Shown one piece after another: positions 18,998 to 27,398 of a stretch of 49,561 bases of DNA. Each line of letters starts with the position of its first letter. The stretch's first letter is position 1. The stretch is from contig CAITZZ010000412.1 in assembly GCA_903897005.1 (NCBI GenBank), positions 1 through 49,561 of the forward strand. Direction: 5' to 3'. The stretch is from an uncultured beta proteobacterium (GTDB taxonomy: Bacteria > Pseudomonadota > Gammaproteobacteria > Burkholderiales > Burkholderiaceae_C). A program made the translations under genes and the position numbers. The notes beneath the pieces were generated by a model, which worked only from the letters and a program-made list of their open reading frames with translations, did no database searches and was not told the origin of the DNA.

Positions 18998-19645
18998 ATG
19001 TTTTTTGGCAAGCTGTTGCCGCGGGAAGGCAATTTTTTCGAGATGTTCAACCAGCACGCCGACCGCATCGTCGAGGCGGCCATGGCGTTCTCCAAGTTAG
19101 TGGCTAATTACAGTGATCAGCATCTGCGCCAAAAATACAATCAGGATGTCGATAACGCCGAGCGCGCGGCCGATCGGGTTACGCATGATGTCAATAAGGC
19201 CATTCATATTACCTTCATCACACCGATTGACAGGGAGCAGATTCATACCCTGATCAATACGATGGACGATATCGCCGACTTGATCCAGGATTCGGCCGAG
19301 ACTATGGCCTTGTACGACGTGCATCACATGACGGAAGACATCACCCGACTGACCGACCTGAGTGTGAAATGCTGTGAACGGGTGCGCGATGCGGTCTCCA
19401 TGCTGGCCAAGATTGCAGATCCGGCAACGGCAGCGGCAGCGCTGAAAACCTGTGAAGAAATTGACCAACTGGAATCTGATGCTGATCGTGTGATGCGCAG
19501 TGCCATGAGCAAGCTGTTTCGCGAAGAACCGGACGTGCGGGAGGTGATCAAACTCAAGGCCATCTACGAGTTGCTGGAGACCATTACCGACAAGTGCGAA
19601 GACGTCGCCAACGTCATCGAGGGCATCGTCCTCGAGAATTCCTGA
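18998..19645 (+). CDS. DUF47 / PhoU-like phosphate transport accessory protein
   Basis: This 215-aa all-helical protein belongs to the DUF47 (TIGR00153-type) PhoU-like family, which is commonly encoded next to Pit transporters and thought to regulate them. Family cues are the start MFFGKLLPREGNFFEMFNQHAD, and the paired acidic metal-binding segments DNAERAADRVTHDVNKA and DQLESDADRVMRSAM. From the ATG at 18998, AGGAG lies 6 bases upstream; the frame is open nine codons further but without support. The stop is 12 bp before the pit ATG, so the two genes form an operon. Confidence 0.92.
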   Translation: MFFGKLLPREGNFFEMFNQHADRIVEAAMAFSKLVANYSDQHLRQKYNQDVDNAERAADRVTHDVNKAIHITFITPIDREQIHTLINTMDDIADLIQDSAETMALYDVHHMTEDITRLTDLSVKCCERVRDAVSMLAKIADPATAAAALKTCEEIDQLESDADRVMRSAMSKLFREEPDVREVIKLKAIYELLETITDKCEDVANVIEGIVLENS

Positions 19646-19657
19646 GGATTGCCTGCC

Positions 19658-20668
19658 ATGGCATCAGCTCAGGTCGGACTGTGGGTGGTGGCACTGCTGG
19701 TTCTGCTGGCGCTCGCCTTCGATTTCATGAATGGTTTTCATGACGCGGCAAACTCCATTGCAACCGTCGTTTCGACCGGTGTTCTGAAGCCTGGCCAGGC
19801 CGTACTTTTTGCGGCGGTTTTCAACTTCATTGCGATATTCGTTTTCCACCTGAGCGTCGCAGCCACGATCGGCAAAGGGCTTGCCCAGCCAGGCGTCGTT
19901 GATGTGAATGTGGTGTTTGGTGCGTTGGTCGGCGCCATCAGCTGGAATTTCATTACCTGGTACTACGGCATTCCGAGCAGTTCCTCACACGCCTTGATTG
20001 GCGGCATTGTTGGCGCGGTTATTTCGAAGGCCGGTGCTTCGGCACTTGTGGCATCGAGCATATGGAAGACGGTGATCTTTATTTTTGTGTCGCCGCTGAT
20101 GGGATTCTTGCTTGGATCACTGATGCTGATTTCGGTGTCCTGGCTTCTGCGTCGCAGCACGCCGAGTCGGGTAGATCGCTGGTTTCGCCGTCTTCAATTG
20201 GTGTCGGCGGGCGCGTACAGCCTGGGTCATGGGGGCAACGACGCACAGAAAACCATCGGTATTGTCTGGATGCTGTTGATCGCAACCGGCTACAGCGTGG
20301 CAAGTGACAAGTCGCCACCGACCTGGGTAGTGCTCAGTTGCTATACGGCAATTGCCATGGGGACACTGTTTGGCGGTTGGCGCATCGTCAAAACGATGGG
20401 GCAAAGGTTGACAAAGTTGAAGCCGGTGCATGGGTTCTGCGCTGAAACTGGGGGCGCGATTACCCTTTTCATGGCAGCAATTCTTGGCATTCCGGTATCG
20501 ACGACACACACCATCACCGGGGCGATTGTGGGCGTTGGTGCTACCCAGCGAGCCAGTGCCGTGCGCTGGGGTGTCGCCGGAAATATTATCTGGGCCTGGA
20601 TTCTGACCATTCCAGCTACCGCGTTCGTCGCTGCAATTGCCTACTGGGTCAGCTTGCAGATCTTTTAG
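19658..20668 (+). CDS. pit: low-affinity inorganic phosphate transporter (PiT family)
   Basis: PiT transporters import phosphate (as metal-phosphate) using the proton or sodium gradient. The 336-aa protein has about ten hydrophobic segments and the two inverted PiT signature regions: DFMNGFHDAANSIATVV near the N-terminus and SLGHGGNDAQKTIGIV in the second half. The ATG at 19658 is preceded by GAGGA; a TTG nine bases upstream is less likely. It is partner to the DUF47 gene upstream and overlaps the convergent GNAT gene by 4 bp at its end. Confidence 0.95.
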   Translation: MASAQVGLWVVALLVLLALAFDFMNGFHDAANSIATVVSTGVLKPGQAVLFAAVFNFIAIFVFHLSVAATIGKGLAQPGVVDVNVVFGALVGAISWNFITWYYGIPSSSSHALIGGIVGAVISKAGASALVASSIWKTVIFIFVSPLMGFLLGSLMLISVSWLLRRSTPSRVDRWFRRLQLVSAGAYSLGHGGNDAQKTIGIVWMLLIATGYSVASDKSPPTWVVLSCYTAIAMGTLFGGWRIVKTMGQRLTKLKPVHGFCAETGGAITLFMAAILGIPVSTTHTITGAIVGVGATQRASAVRWGVAGNIIWAWILTIPATAFVAAIAYWVSLQIF

Positions 20669-21186
20669 TGCGGTGAGCAACTATCTGCCGGGCCGAGTGG
20701 CATATCCATCAGAACGACGTCCAGCCATCGGTCAAATTTCCAGCCACAGGATTTGAGAACGCCTACCGGTCTGAAGCCGACCGAACGGTGGACCGCAACA
20801 GATCCAAGATTGCTTGAGTCGCCGATAACTGCGATCAGTTTTCGGACGCCAGACCGCTCGGCCTGCGATGCAAGTTCATTCAGCAGTACTCGTCCAAGAC
20901 CCTGCCCCTGAGCGGCGGGTGCCAGATAAATGGAGTCCTCGGCCGAAAATCGATAGGCCGGTCGGGGCTTGAACCAGTTGCAGTAGGCAAAACCAAGTAC
21001 CTTGTTGCCGTCAACAGCAACCAGGTACGGCAGGCCCTTGGCCAGTATGTCGGCACGCCGATCTGCCATGTCGCGGAGCGCAGGGGGCTCCGTTTCGAAA
21101 GTGCCTGTGCCGACCAGTACATGGTGGGCATAGATTGCAGCAATGTCAGGGACATCTTGCGGTTGACTGGGACGGATGGTGGTCAT
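20665..21186 (-). CDS. GNAT N-acetyltransferase, phosphinothricin acetyltransferase-like
   Basis: This is a 173-aa GNAT acetyltransferase that uses acetyl-CoA to acetylate an amine. It resembles the PAT/MnaT group (phosphinothricin or methionine sulfoximine and related amino-acid analogues): IRPSQPQDVPDIAAIYAHHV and TFETEPP near the start, the acetyl-CoA loop QGQGLGRVLL, and SVGFRPVGVLKSCGWKFDRWLDVVLM at the end. The actual substrate cannot be read from sequence. It stands alone, convergent with pit and divergent from rpsP. Confidence 0.88.
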   Translation of the reverse strand: MTTIRPSQPQDVPDIAAIYAHHVLVGTGTFETEPPALRDMADRRADILAKGLPYLVAVDGNKVLGFAYCNWFKPRPAYRFSAEDSIYLAPAAQGQGLGRVLLNELASQAERSGVRKLIAVIGDSSNLGSVAVHRSVGFRPVGVLKSCGWKFDRWLDVVLMDMPLGPADSCSPH

Positions 21187-21201
21187 AAATATTGAAAACG
21201 T

Positions 21202-21207
21202 TATAAT
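21202..21207 (+). promoter_or_regulatory. candidate -10 element for the rpsP operon
   Basis: A perfect TATAAT lies 113 bp before the rpsP ATG, just upstream of the divergent GNAT start region. No good -35 hexamer sits 16-18 bp ahead. An alternative pair, TTGACT (21163-21168) and TAAATA (21186-21191) with 17-bp spacing, is also possible. The remaining leader of about 100 nt has no recognised motif. Confidence 0.35.
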
Positions 21208-21320
21208 GAAGGACTATTCAGCGTGTCGCTGGCCAGGTGGTCATGTCGCGTGTCTCAAGCGCTGATTGAAGTGCTCAATTTACTGGTGGACATAAAACTC
21301 CGCTACCCAAAGGATATACC

Positions 21321-21572
21321 ATGGTCGTTATTCGACTCGCCCGTGGCGGTGCTAAGGCTCGCCCGTTTTTCAATATTGTTGTTGCCGACAAGCGTACCCG
21401 TCGCGATGGACGCTTCATCGAGCGCATCGGTTTTTATAACCCGATCGCCACGGCCACAGAAGAAAGCATCCGTATTGCGCAGGACCGCCTGACGTACTGG
21501 AGGAGCGTTGGCGCTCAGGCCTCTCCAACGGTGGAACGTTTGGTAGCTCAAGCGGCAAAAAAAGCAGCTTGA
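21321..21572 (+). CDS. rpsP: 30S ribosomal protein S16
   Basis: S16 binds 16S rRNA early in 30S assembly. The 83-aa protein opens with [22 protein letters not shown], has the RIGFYNPIA signature, and ends in an Ala/Lys tail. AAAGGA precedes the ATG. First gene of rpsP-rimM-trmD-rplS. Confidence 0.98.
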   Translation: MVVIRLARGGAKARPFFNIVVADKRTRRDGRFIERIGFYNPIATATEESIRIAQDRLTYWRSVGAQASPTVERLVAQAAKKAA

Positions 21573-21585
21573 TGCGATTGTTGTG

Positions 21586-22149
21586 ATGTTGCCTGGCCTC
21601 GAAGCGGCCGACCTGCCGTCGGATGCCATCGAAGTTGGGCGTATCAGTGATGCCTGGGGCATCAAGGGCTGGTTCAGAGTAGTGCCCTATAGCGCCGATC
21701 CAGAGGCGCTTTTTTCTTCCAAACGATGGTTCTTGATGCCGGCTGAAAAGGGCGCCAGGACTTTTTCCGGTGTGGCCAGGCTGGCTGTCATCCAGGCCAA
21801 GATGCATTCCGGCATGGTTGTCGCTTCAGCGCGTGAAGTTGATGACCGGGACGCTGCGGAGTCATTACGCGGTGCTCGTATTTTTGTTTCCCGAGGCAGC
21901 TTTCCAACTGCTCAGAAAGATGAATACTATTGGGTTGACCTGATCGGCCTGACTGTTCTCAACCGCGAGGGTGTGACGCTTGGCACGGTGACCGAACTGC
22001 TTTCAACCGGAGCACAGACCGTGCTGGTCATGGAATCCGAACTGGAGGGCAAAAGGATAGAGCGGATGATACCTTTTGTGTCGGTCTACGTGGACGATGT
22101 GGATCTGGCGGCAGGGCGCATTGTTGTTGACTGGCAAGCCGAATATTGA
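21586..22149 (+). CDS. rimM: 16S rRNA processing / ribosome maturation factor RimM
   Basis: RimM helps mature the 3' major (head) domain of the 30S subunit and works with S19. The 187-aa protein has the N-terminal RimM domain (EVGRISDAWGIKGWFRVVPYS) and a C-terminal PRC-barrel with YYWVDLIGLTV and MIPFVSVYV. The start is taken as the ATG at 21586; a GTG lies one codon upstream, and neither has a good ribosome binding site. This fits coupling to rpsP, whose stop is 13 bp upstream. Confidence 0.96.
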   Translation: MLPGLEAADLPSDAIEVGRISDAWGIKGWFRVVPYSADPEALFSSKRWFLMPAEKGARTFSGVARLAVIQAKMHSGMVVASAREVDDRDAAESLRGARIFVSRGSFPTAQKDEYYWVDLIGLTVLNREGVTLGTVTELLSTGAQTVLVMESELEGKRIERMIPFVSVYVDDVDLAAGRIVVDWQAEY

Positions 22150-22159
22150 CTAGCTTGCT

Positions 22160-22906
22160 ATGCGATTCGATGTCATTACGCTGTTCCCGGAAATGTTCAG
22201 TGCCTTCCTGACGGCCGGCATCACGCGGCGCGCATTTGAATCGGGTCAGGTGGATGTCAAATTGTTGAATCCGCGTGACTTTGCGGCTGGAAACTACCGA
22301 CGGGTGGATGATCGACCGTTTGGTGGTGGCCCTGGCATGATCATGATGGCCGAGCCCTTGACGCTGTGTCTGCAAGCAATCCGGGCGCAACGTGCAAAAA
22401 GTCCTCCTGTTGTGCTGTTTTCTCCAGTGGGCCTTCAACTGAATCACTCCGTGGTGACTCGTTGGGCGCAGAGCGAGGGCGCTATTCTGATATGTGGCCG
22501 CTACGAGGGAATTGACCAGCGATTCATTGATACGCATGTGACAGAGCAGATCAGTCTGGGCGACTTCGTGCTGTCGGGGGGTGAGATTCCGGCCATGGCG
22601 TTGCTGGACGCAGTTGCGCGCTTGCAGCCGGGCGTATTGAATACGGCAGACAGTCATCAGCAGGACAGTTTTAATCCGGCGCTGGACGGTTTGCTGGATT
22701 GTCCGCACTACACACGGCCGGAAGTATGGTCTGGCCTGGGCGTGCCGGAGGTCCTGCTGTCGGGTCATCACGAGCAGATTGAGTCGTGGCGGCGTCAGCA
22801 ACGTTTGACGTTGACGGCGGCTTTGCGTCCCGAATTGATAGACCAGGCACGCCGCGCCGGAAATCTGAGCGTCGCTGACGAGGCCTTCCTCGCAGGCCTT
22901 GCCTAG
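22160..22906 (+). CDS. trmD: tRNA (guanine(37)-N1)-methyltransferase
   Basis: TrmD methylates G37 next to the anticodon using S-adenosylmethionine, preventing +1 frameshifting. The 248-aa SPOUT-fold protein has [13 protein letters not shown] at the start, the [11 protein letters not shown] segment, the knot region [12 protein letters not shown] and [11 protein letters not shown], and the catalytic Asp segment around [19 protein letters not shown]. It starts 10 bp after rimM. Confidence 0.98.
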   Translation: MRFDVITLFPEMFSAFLTAGITRRAFESGQVDVKLLNPRDFAAGNYRRVDDRPFGGGPGMIMMAEPLTLCLQAIRAQRAKSPPVVLFSPVGLQLNHSVVTRWAQSEGAILICGRYEGIDQRFIDTHVTEQISLGDFVLSGGEIPAMALLDAVARLQPGVLNTADSHQQDSFNPALDGLLDCPHYTRPEVWSGLGVPEVLLSGHHEQIESWRRQQRLTLTAALRPELIDQARRAGNLSVADEAFLAGLA

Positions 22907-22936
22907 GGCGTCGCGCCCTGTTCCTGCGACGCAGGC

Positions 22937-23030
22937 TATAATCTCCGGTTTACAGATCCTCTGGCAGGCCGCTATGTTGCGTCGCCAACCGAGCTTTTGT
23001 GTCAATCCGGACACTGGCGCTGCCAAGATC
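22937..23030 (+). promoter_or_regulatory. possible internal promoter and structured leader of rplS
   Basis: The 137-bp trmD-rplS gap holds a TATAAT (22937-22942) followed by a foldable leader. TGGCAG (22962-22967) pairs with CTGCCA (23020-23025), extended by GATC (22955-22958) with GATC (23027-23030). Inside it lies the hairpin GTGTC/GACAC (22999-23003 and 23010-23014). The closing stem ends 13 nt before the rplS start and next to its AGAGG ribosome binding site. It could be an L19 autoregulatory leader; no known motif is matched. Confidence 0.35.
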
Positions 23031-23043
23031 ATAAGAGGCCATC

Positions 23044-23430
23044 ATGAACTTGATTCAAACCCTTGAGCAGGAAGAAATTGCTCGTCTTGGGAAAACCATC
23101 CCTGAATTCTCCACTGGTGACACGGTCATCGTCAACGTAAACGTCGTTGAAGGCACCCGCAAGCGTTTGCAGGCCTATGAGGGCGTTGTAATTGCCAAGC
23201 GCAATCGCGGCCTCAACAGTGGGTTTATTGTTCGCAAGATCTCCAGTGGTGAGGGTGTTGAGCGCACGTTCCAGACCTACAGTCCGTTGATCGCCAGCAT
23301 TGAAATCAAGCGTCGTGGCGATGTCCGTCGCGCCAAACTCTACTATTTGCGTGATCGCAGTGGGAAGTCTGCTCGCATCAAGGAAAAACTGTCGACGAAA
23401 AAGAATGTCAGCAAGGCAGTTACCGAATAG
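23044..23430 (+). CDS. rplS: 50S ribosomal protein L19
   Basis: L19 lies at the 30S-50S interface near bridge B8. The 128-aa protein shows [40 protein letters not shown] and the C-terminal [25 protein letters not shown] signature. It is slightly longer than the 115-aa E. coli form because of a Lys/Thr-rich tail. AGAGG precedes the ATG. Last gene of the rpsP operon and followed by a terminator. Confidence 0.98.
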   Translation: MNLIQTLEQEEIARLGKTIPEFSTGDTVIVNVNVVEGTRKRLQAYEGVVIAKRNRGLNSGFIVRKISSGEGVERTFQTYSPLIASIEIKRRGDVRRAKLYYLRDRSGKSARIKEKLSTKKNVSKAVTE

Positions 23431-23450
23431 AGCGAATTGTTCTTTGAACT

Positions 23451-23485
23451 GCCGCCCCAGCTTGCGCTTGTGGCGGCTTTTTTTT
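23451..23485 (+). terminator. rho-independent terminator of the rpsP-rplS operon
   Basis: A GCCGCC (23451-23456)/GGCGGC (23472-23477) stem with a 15-nt loop is followed by eight T residues, 20 bp after the rplS stop. It ends 12 bp before the first possible start codon of the next gene. Confidence 0.88.
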
Positions 23486-23496
23486 GATACCTCATT

Positions 23497-24195
23497 TTGA
23501 CGAGTTCGATCGAAATTCCTTTGTCAAAGTTGCCAAATTTTGATCCCTCTCAGGTGCCGATACTGGGTGTTGATTCACATTTGCCGGCTGTGGGGCTGGA
23601 CGTCCTGCAGCCGGCGGCCTTGCGCCTGCGGTTTGCGGCTCTCCCTGCCTGGGAACCCGAAGTATGGGCTGAGAAGAGGTTCTCGGATCGGACTCCAATT
23701 CAGGCAGCCGTGCTGGTTCCCATCGTGATGCGTGAGCAACCGACCGTCTTGCTGACGGAACGCACCAAGCATCTTTCAAACCATTCAGGACAAATCGCCT
23801 TTCCTGGTGGCAAGGCCGACAAGGAGGATGCCGACGCATCGGCCACCGCACTGCGTGAAGCCGAGGAAGAAATCGGACTGGATCCGGCTCTGGTGGATGT
23901 GCTGGGCGTCTTGCCCCACTACGTTACGGGAACGGCATTCATCATTACGCCGGTCATCGCCTTGGTGCAACCCGAGTTTGCGTTGAGTCCGAACGGTTAT
24001 GAGGTGGCTGACGTGTTTGAGGTGCCACTGGAGTTCCTGATGAACCCATCCCACCATCGGCGTCACGCTTTTGAGTGGGAAGGCGTCCGAAGGGAGTGGT
24101 TTTCGATGCCCTATCAGGTCAAGTCGGCGCAACGATTTATCTGGGGTGCCACGGCAGGTATGTTGCGCAATTTCTACCGTCTGCTATCAGCCTGA
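23497..24195 (+). CDS. nudix hydrolase, coenzyme A pyrophosphatase-like
   Basis: The NudL-type nudix family hydrolyses the pyrophosphate of CoA and derivatives. The UPF0035/CoA-pyrophosphatase signature is present: LLTERTKHLSNHSGQIAFPGG, followed by the nudix helix LREAEEEIGL. The protein is up to 232 aa. No ATG is available ahead of the conserved domain. The first in-frame start is TTG at 23497, with later TTGs at 23521 and 23530. The frame is closed by a TGA at 23485-23487, so a non-ATG start seems required and the exact N-terminus is uncertain. There is no clear ribosome binding site. Confidence 0.88.
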   Translation: MTSSIEIPLSKLPNFDPSQVPILGVDSHLPAVGLDVLQPAALRLRFAALPAWEPEVWAEKRFSDRTPIQAAVLVPIVMREQPTVLLTERTKHLSNHSGQIAFPGGKADKEDADASATALREAEEEIGLDPALVDVLGVLPHYVTGTAFIITPVIALVQPEFALSPNGYEVADVFEVPLEFLMNPSHHRRHAFEWEGVRREWFSMPYQVKSAQRFIWGATAGMLRNFYRLLSA

Positions 24196-24219
24196 CAGCA
24201 CGTCCGCTATGATGCGCCG

Positions 24220-25149
24220 ATGAGCTTCATTTCTGTGCTTGTCGCCCTGCTTTTGGAGCAGGCTCGCCCCCTCAGCCGAGGCAATCCGGTGCATGCAAGT
24301 CTGCGCGCGTGGGTGCGATGGAGTTCGCGAAATTTTGACGCCGGAAAGTCGTTTCATGGCTGGTTGGCCTGGGGTTTTTCGGTCCTTGCTCCATCCGCGC
24401 TCGTCATGGCCATCTATTGGGCGCTTGATGCCTGGTTGGGGTGGCTGGCGTCCGTTGTGTGGAGTGTGGCTGTGCTTTATGCAACGCTGGGGTTCAGGCA
24501 GTTCAGTTTTCATTTCACGCAGATCAGGGACGCTTTGGCTGATGGCGACGAAGATCGAGCGAGATTGTTGCTGGCGAATTGGCAACAGATTGATGCGAGT
24601 GAGCTACCGCGTAGCGAGATCGTACGCCACGTGATTGAACACTCGGTGCTTTCGGCACATCGTCATGTTTTTGGTGTTTTGAGCTGGTATTCATTGCTGG
24701 CTGCCTTTGGCTTTGGTCCGGCCGGTGCTGTGCTCTATAGATTGACAGAATTTGTTGCCCGTTACTGGCGACACACCAGTCAGGCGCACCATCAACCGGT
24801 TAGTGAAGCCTTGCGGCAGACAGCCAATGACGCATGGATTGTTGTCGACTGGATACCCAGCCGAATGACAGCGCTGAGCTTTGCCGTCGTCGGCAGTTTT
24901 GAGGAAGCAATCGATTGCTGGCGCAGTCATGAACCGCGCTTTGTGGGCGACAACGATAGTGTGGTGCTGGCAGCGACCTCCGGCGCCGTGAATATTCGTC
25001 TACAGGCGGTGGACGGGCAAAGCGAACAGTTCACCGGACAAGTACCCGAACTGGCTCATTTGGCGGTCGTGGTGGGTTTGGTCTGGCGCACAGTGGTCAT
25101 GTGGATGTTGTTACTTGCCCTGCTGACACTGGCCCGCTTGCTGGGTTGA
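24220..25149 (+). CDS. CobD/CbiB-family membrane protein
   Basis: This 309-aa membrane protein resembles the CobD/CbiB (adenosylcobinamide-phosphate synthase) and AmpE superfamily. It has an N-terminal hydrophobic segment with LLLEQARPLSRGNPVHASLRAW, helices near 50-90 and 150-175, and a C-terminal helix (about 285-305). No cobalamin genes are nearby. In betaproteobacteria such a gene often sits beside rsgA, so a role other than B12 synthesis is plausible. It starts 24 bp after the nudix gene and converges on rsgA with a 5-bp gap. Family assignment is moderate; function is unknown. Confidence 0.72.
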   Translation: MSFISVLVALLLEQARPLSRGNPVHASLRAWVRWSSRNFDAGKSFHGWLAWGFSVLAPSALVMAIYWALDAWLGWLASVVWSVAVLYATLGFRQFSFHFTQIRDALADGDEDRARLLLANWQQIDASELPRSEIVRHVIEHSVLSAHRHVFGVLSWYSLLAAFGFGPAGAVLYRLTEFVARYWRHTSQAHHQPVSEALRQTANDAWIVVDWIPSRMTALSFAVVGSFEEAIDCWRSHEPRFVGDNDSVVLAATSGAVNIRLQAVDGQSEQFTGQVPELAHLAVVVGLVWRTVVMWMLLLALLTLARLLG

Positions 25150-25154
25150 CTTTC

Positions 25155-26075
25155 TCAATATCTTGCCGGCTCGCTTAGCTCGGCGTACAACTGGCTGTAA
25201 ATCTTGTAGCGGTTGGCGCTGATTTCACCAGCGTTGGTGTCAGATGCGACTGCCGCCAGAACGCCACACCCGGGTTCGTGCAAGTGACTGCAGTTATAGA
25301 ACTTGCAGTGGGAGGCGTGGCGCTTGAGGTCGGGCATGTAGGAGGCCAGCCGTGCGGCATCAATGTGGTTTAACCCAAATTCCTGAAAGCCAGGCGAATC
25401 GATCACAGCGGTCGTTTTTGCCTTGTCCACCCAGTACCAGGTGGTGCTGGTGGTGGTGTGTTTGCCTGAGTTCAAGGCGTCGGAAATTTCACGAGTCTGT
25501 GCCAGAGCGCCCGGCGCCAGTAGATTGATTAAGGTGCTCTTGCCGGCGCCGGACGGACCCAGCACCAGCGTTGTCTTTCCTGCGAGCAACTTCAATAGCT
25601 TCTCGCGATCTATGTCGGGGGACAGTCTGAGCGACAAAGGCAATACGCCGTAATGCATCTGCCTGTAAGGGAGCAGCCACTCCCAGGCGCGGGAGAAAGG
25701 TTCGATCAAGTCGCTCTTGTTAAGGGCAATGATGGGGGTGATGTGTTCAGCCTCGGCGGCAATCAGGGCGCGGGAAAGTTGATTGCTGGAAAATTCAGGC
25801 GTGGCTGCAATCAGAATCAATATTTGATCCAGGTTTGCGGCAAACGACTTGGTGCGAAGGGAATCCTGGCGGAAGAGGACATTCTTTCGTTCCTTGATCT
25901 TTTCAACTGTGCCTTCGTCGCCCGTGGCCTGCCACAAGATCTGGTCGCCCACCAGTCCCTGACTCTTCTTGCCTCGGGAGTGACAGATCAGGCGGCTTCC
26001 CTCGGGTGTTTCGACTAGAAAATGGCGCCCATAGGCCGCCACGATCAGTCCATTGTGGAGTCGTACGGAATCCAT
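25155..26075 (-). CDS. rsgA: ribosome small subunit-dependent GTPase A
   Basis: RsgA (YjeQ) is a circularly permuted GTPase acting late in 30S assembly. The 306-aa protein has an N-terminal OB fold, then the permuted G motifs: G4 NKSD, G1 LGPSGAGKSTLINLL, and G3 DSPGFQEFGL. A C-terminal zinc-binding region CKFYNCSHLHEPGC follows. Its ATG overlaps the stop of the upstream M48 peptidase gene by one base (TAATG), indicating coupled translation. Confidence 0.97.
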   Translation of the reverse strand: MDSVRLHNGLIVAAYGRHFLVETPEGSRLICHSRGKKSQGLVGDQILWQATGDEGTVEKIKERKNVLFRQDSLRTKSFAANLDQILILIAATPEFSSNQLSRALIAAEAEHITPIIALNKSDLIEPFSRAWEWLLPYRQMHYGVLPLSLRLSPDIDREKLLKLLAGKTTLVLGPSGAGKSTLINLLAPGALAQTREISDALNSGKHTTTSTTWYWVDKAKTTAVIDSPGFQEFGLNHIDAARLASYMPDLKRHASHCKFYNCSHLHEPGCGVLAAVASDTNAGEISANRYKIYSQLYAELSEPARY

Positions 26076-27361
26076 TAACCGGTCAGGAACGTAATCCGTG
26101 CCAAGCGCTCAGAGGCAGGAGGATGGGAGTAGTAGACCTTCGCATAGACCGGGTCTGGCGTCAGCGTCGAGGCGTTGTCCTCGTACAGTTTGAGCAAAGC
26201 AGTGCACAGGTCTGGCCCGCTGGTCATCGCGACCGCATAAGCATCGGCTTCAAATTCGTGTCGACGTGACAATGCCGCGAAGATGGGGGTCAAGAAGAAG
26301 CCAAAAACAGGAAGGCTCAACATGAAAAGCAGCAATGCCAGCGCATCGTTGGGTGTGTTCAGGTTGGGATCAACGCCCAGTCCCTGGTAGAACCAGACCT
26401 GAGTGGCGAGCCAGCCTACCAACGAAAAACAAAGCAGACTGAGGCCAAACATCATGAGGATGCGTTTGCCAATATGCCAATGTCGGAAGTGTCCCAGTTC
26501 ATGGGCCAGTACCGCATCCACCTCAGCAACCGAAAGTTTTGCCAGCAGAGTGTCGTAGAAGACAACCCGCTTGGCAGCCCCAAATCCAGTGAAATATGCA
26601 TTGGCGTGGGCGCTTCGTTTGCTGCCATCCATCACAAATAGCCCCTGCGCCGTAAAGCCGCAGCGTTGCATCAGTGCTGTCACGCTGGACTTTAGCGACT
26701 GGTCGTCCAAAGGTGTGAACTTGTTGAACAGCGGAGCGATGAACGAGGGGTAGACCAGCAGCAACAACAGATTGAAACCCATCCAGACGCACCAAGCCCA
26801 CAACCACCATTCACTTCCGGCCGCACCCATCAACCACAAGATCAGGGTGGCGATTGGCAGGCCAACCAGCGTGCCGATCAGGCATGATTTGGCCAAGTCG
26901 ATGAGCCAAAGTCGGATCGTCATCTTGTTGAAGCCAAAACGTTCTTCAATAACAAAGGTTTGGTACAGCGCCAGAGGCAAATCAAGCACTCCGCTGATGA
27001 GCACAAAACTTGCCAACAGCGCAATTTGCTGGATCATGCCAGTCCCCAGCCACTGCAGAAGCGCGCCGTTGAGGGCTGACAGGCCTCCGAGCAATGTCCA
27101 GGCAACAAGCACGATGACACCCATCGCCAGTTCCAATAGCCCGACGCGGATCTTTGCGACCGTGTAATCGGCAGCCTTCTGGTGAGAGGACAGGTTGACA
27201 TTCAGGGAGAACGCCTTGGGTACTTCGTTGCGGTGCAGTGCTACGTGGCGGGCTTGTCGGATGCCGAGCCAGACTTTCAGAGCGGTGGCAATGACCAACG
27301 ACAAGGTAAAGGCAGCGGTCAAGATCCAGGAAGGGGAGTAAAGATAGGGTGAATCAGCCAT
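26075..27361 (-). CDS. M48-family membrane metallopeptidase (Ste24/CAAX protease-like)
   Basis: This is a zinc metalloprotease of the M48A (Ste24-like) family in the inner membrane. The 428-aa protein has several membrane helices, the zinc motif HELGH at residues 287-291, and the downstream Glu ligand in [11 protein letters not shown]. The family's [16 protein letters not shown] segment precedes the catalytic domain. In bacteria it is usually an uncharacterised membrane-protein quality-control protease. The ATG at 27361 is chosen over an in-frame TTG three codons upstream. It is divergent from orn and overlaps rsgA by one base. Confidence 0.9.
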   Translation of the reverse strand: MADSPYLYSPSWILTAAFTLSLVIATALKVWLGIRQARHVALHRNEVPKAFSLNVNLSSHQKAADYTVAKIRVGLLELAMGVIVLVAWTLLGGLSALNGALLQWLGTGMIQQIALLASFVLISGVLDLPLALYQTFVIEERFGFNKMTIRLWLIDLAKSCLIGTLVGLPIATLILWLMGAAGSEWWLWAWCVWMGFNLLLLLVYPSFIAPLFNKFTPLDDQSLKSSVTALMQRCGFTAQGLFVMDGSKRSAHANAYFTGFGAAKRVVFYDTLLAKLSVAEVDAVLAHELGHFRHWHIGKRILMMFGLSLLCFSLVGWLATQVWFYQGLGVDPNLNTPNDALALLLFMLSLPVFGFFLTPIFAALSRRHEFEADAYAVAMTSGPDLCTALLKLYEDNASTLTPDPVYAKVYYSHPPASERLARITFLTG

Positions 27362-27398
27362 GGCGCTCAAGTTTAGGCCATCGGCGACAATTCAGACC

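Noticed and set aside
22028-23032. Long open frame on the minus strand opposite rimM/trmD and the rplS leader
   Set aside because: It overlaps two certain genes antisense, has no recognisable domain and ignores the rplS leader; it is a shadow of codon bias.
24220-25149. Evidence of a cobalamin biosynthesis cluster
   Set aside because: Only one CobD/CbiB-like protein is present, with no neighbouring pathway genes; family membership alone does not show B12 synthesis.
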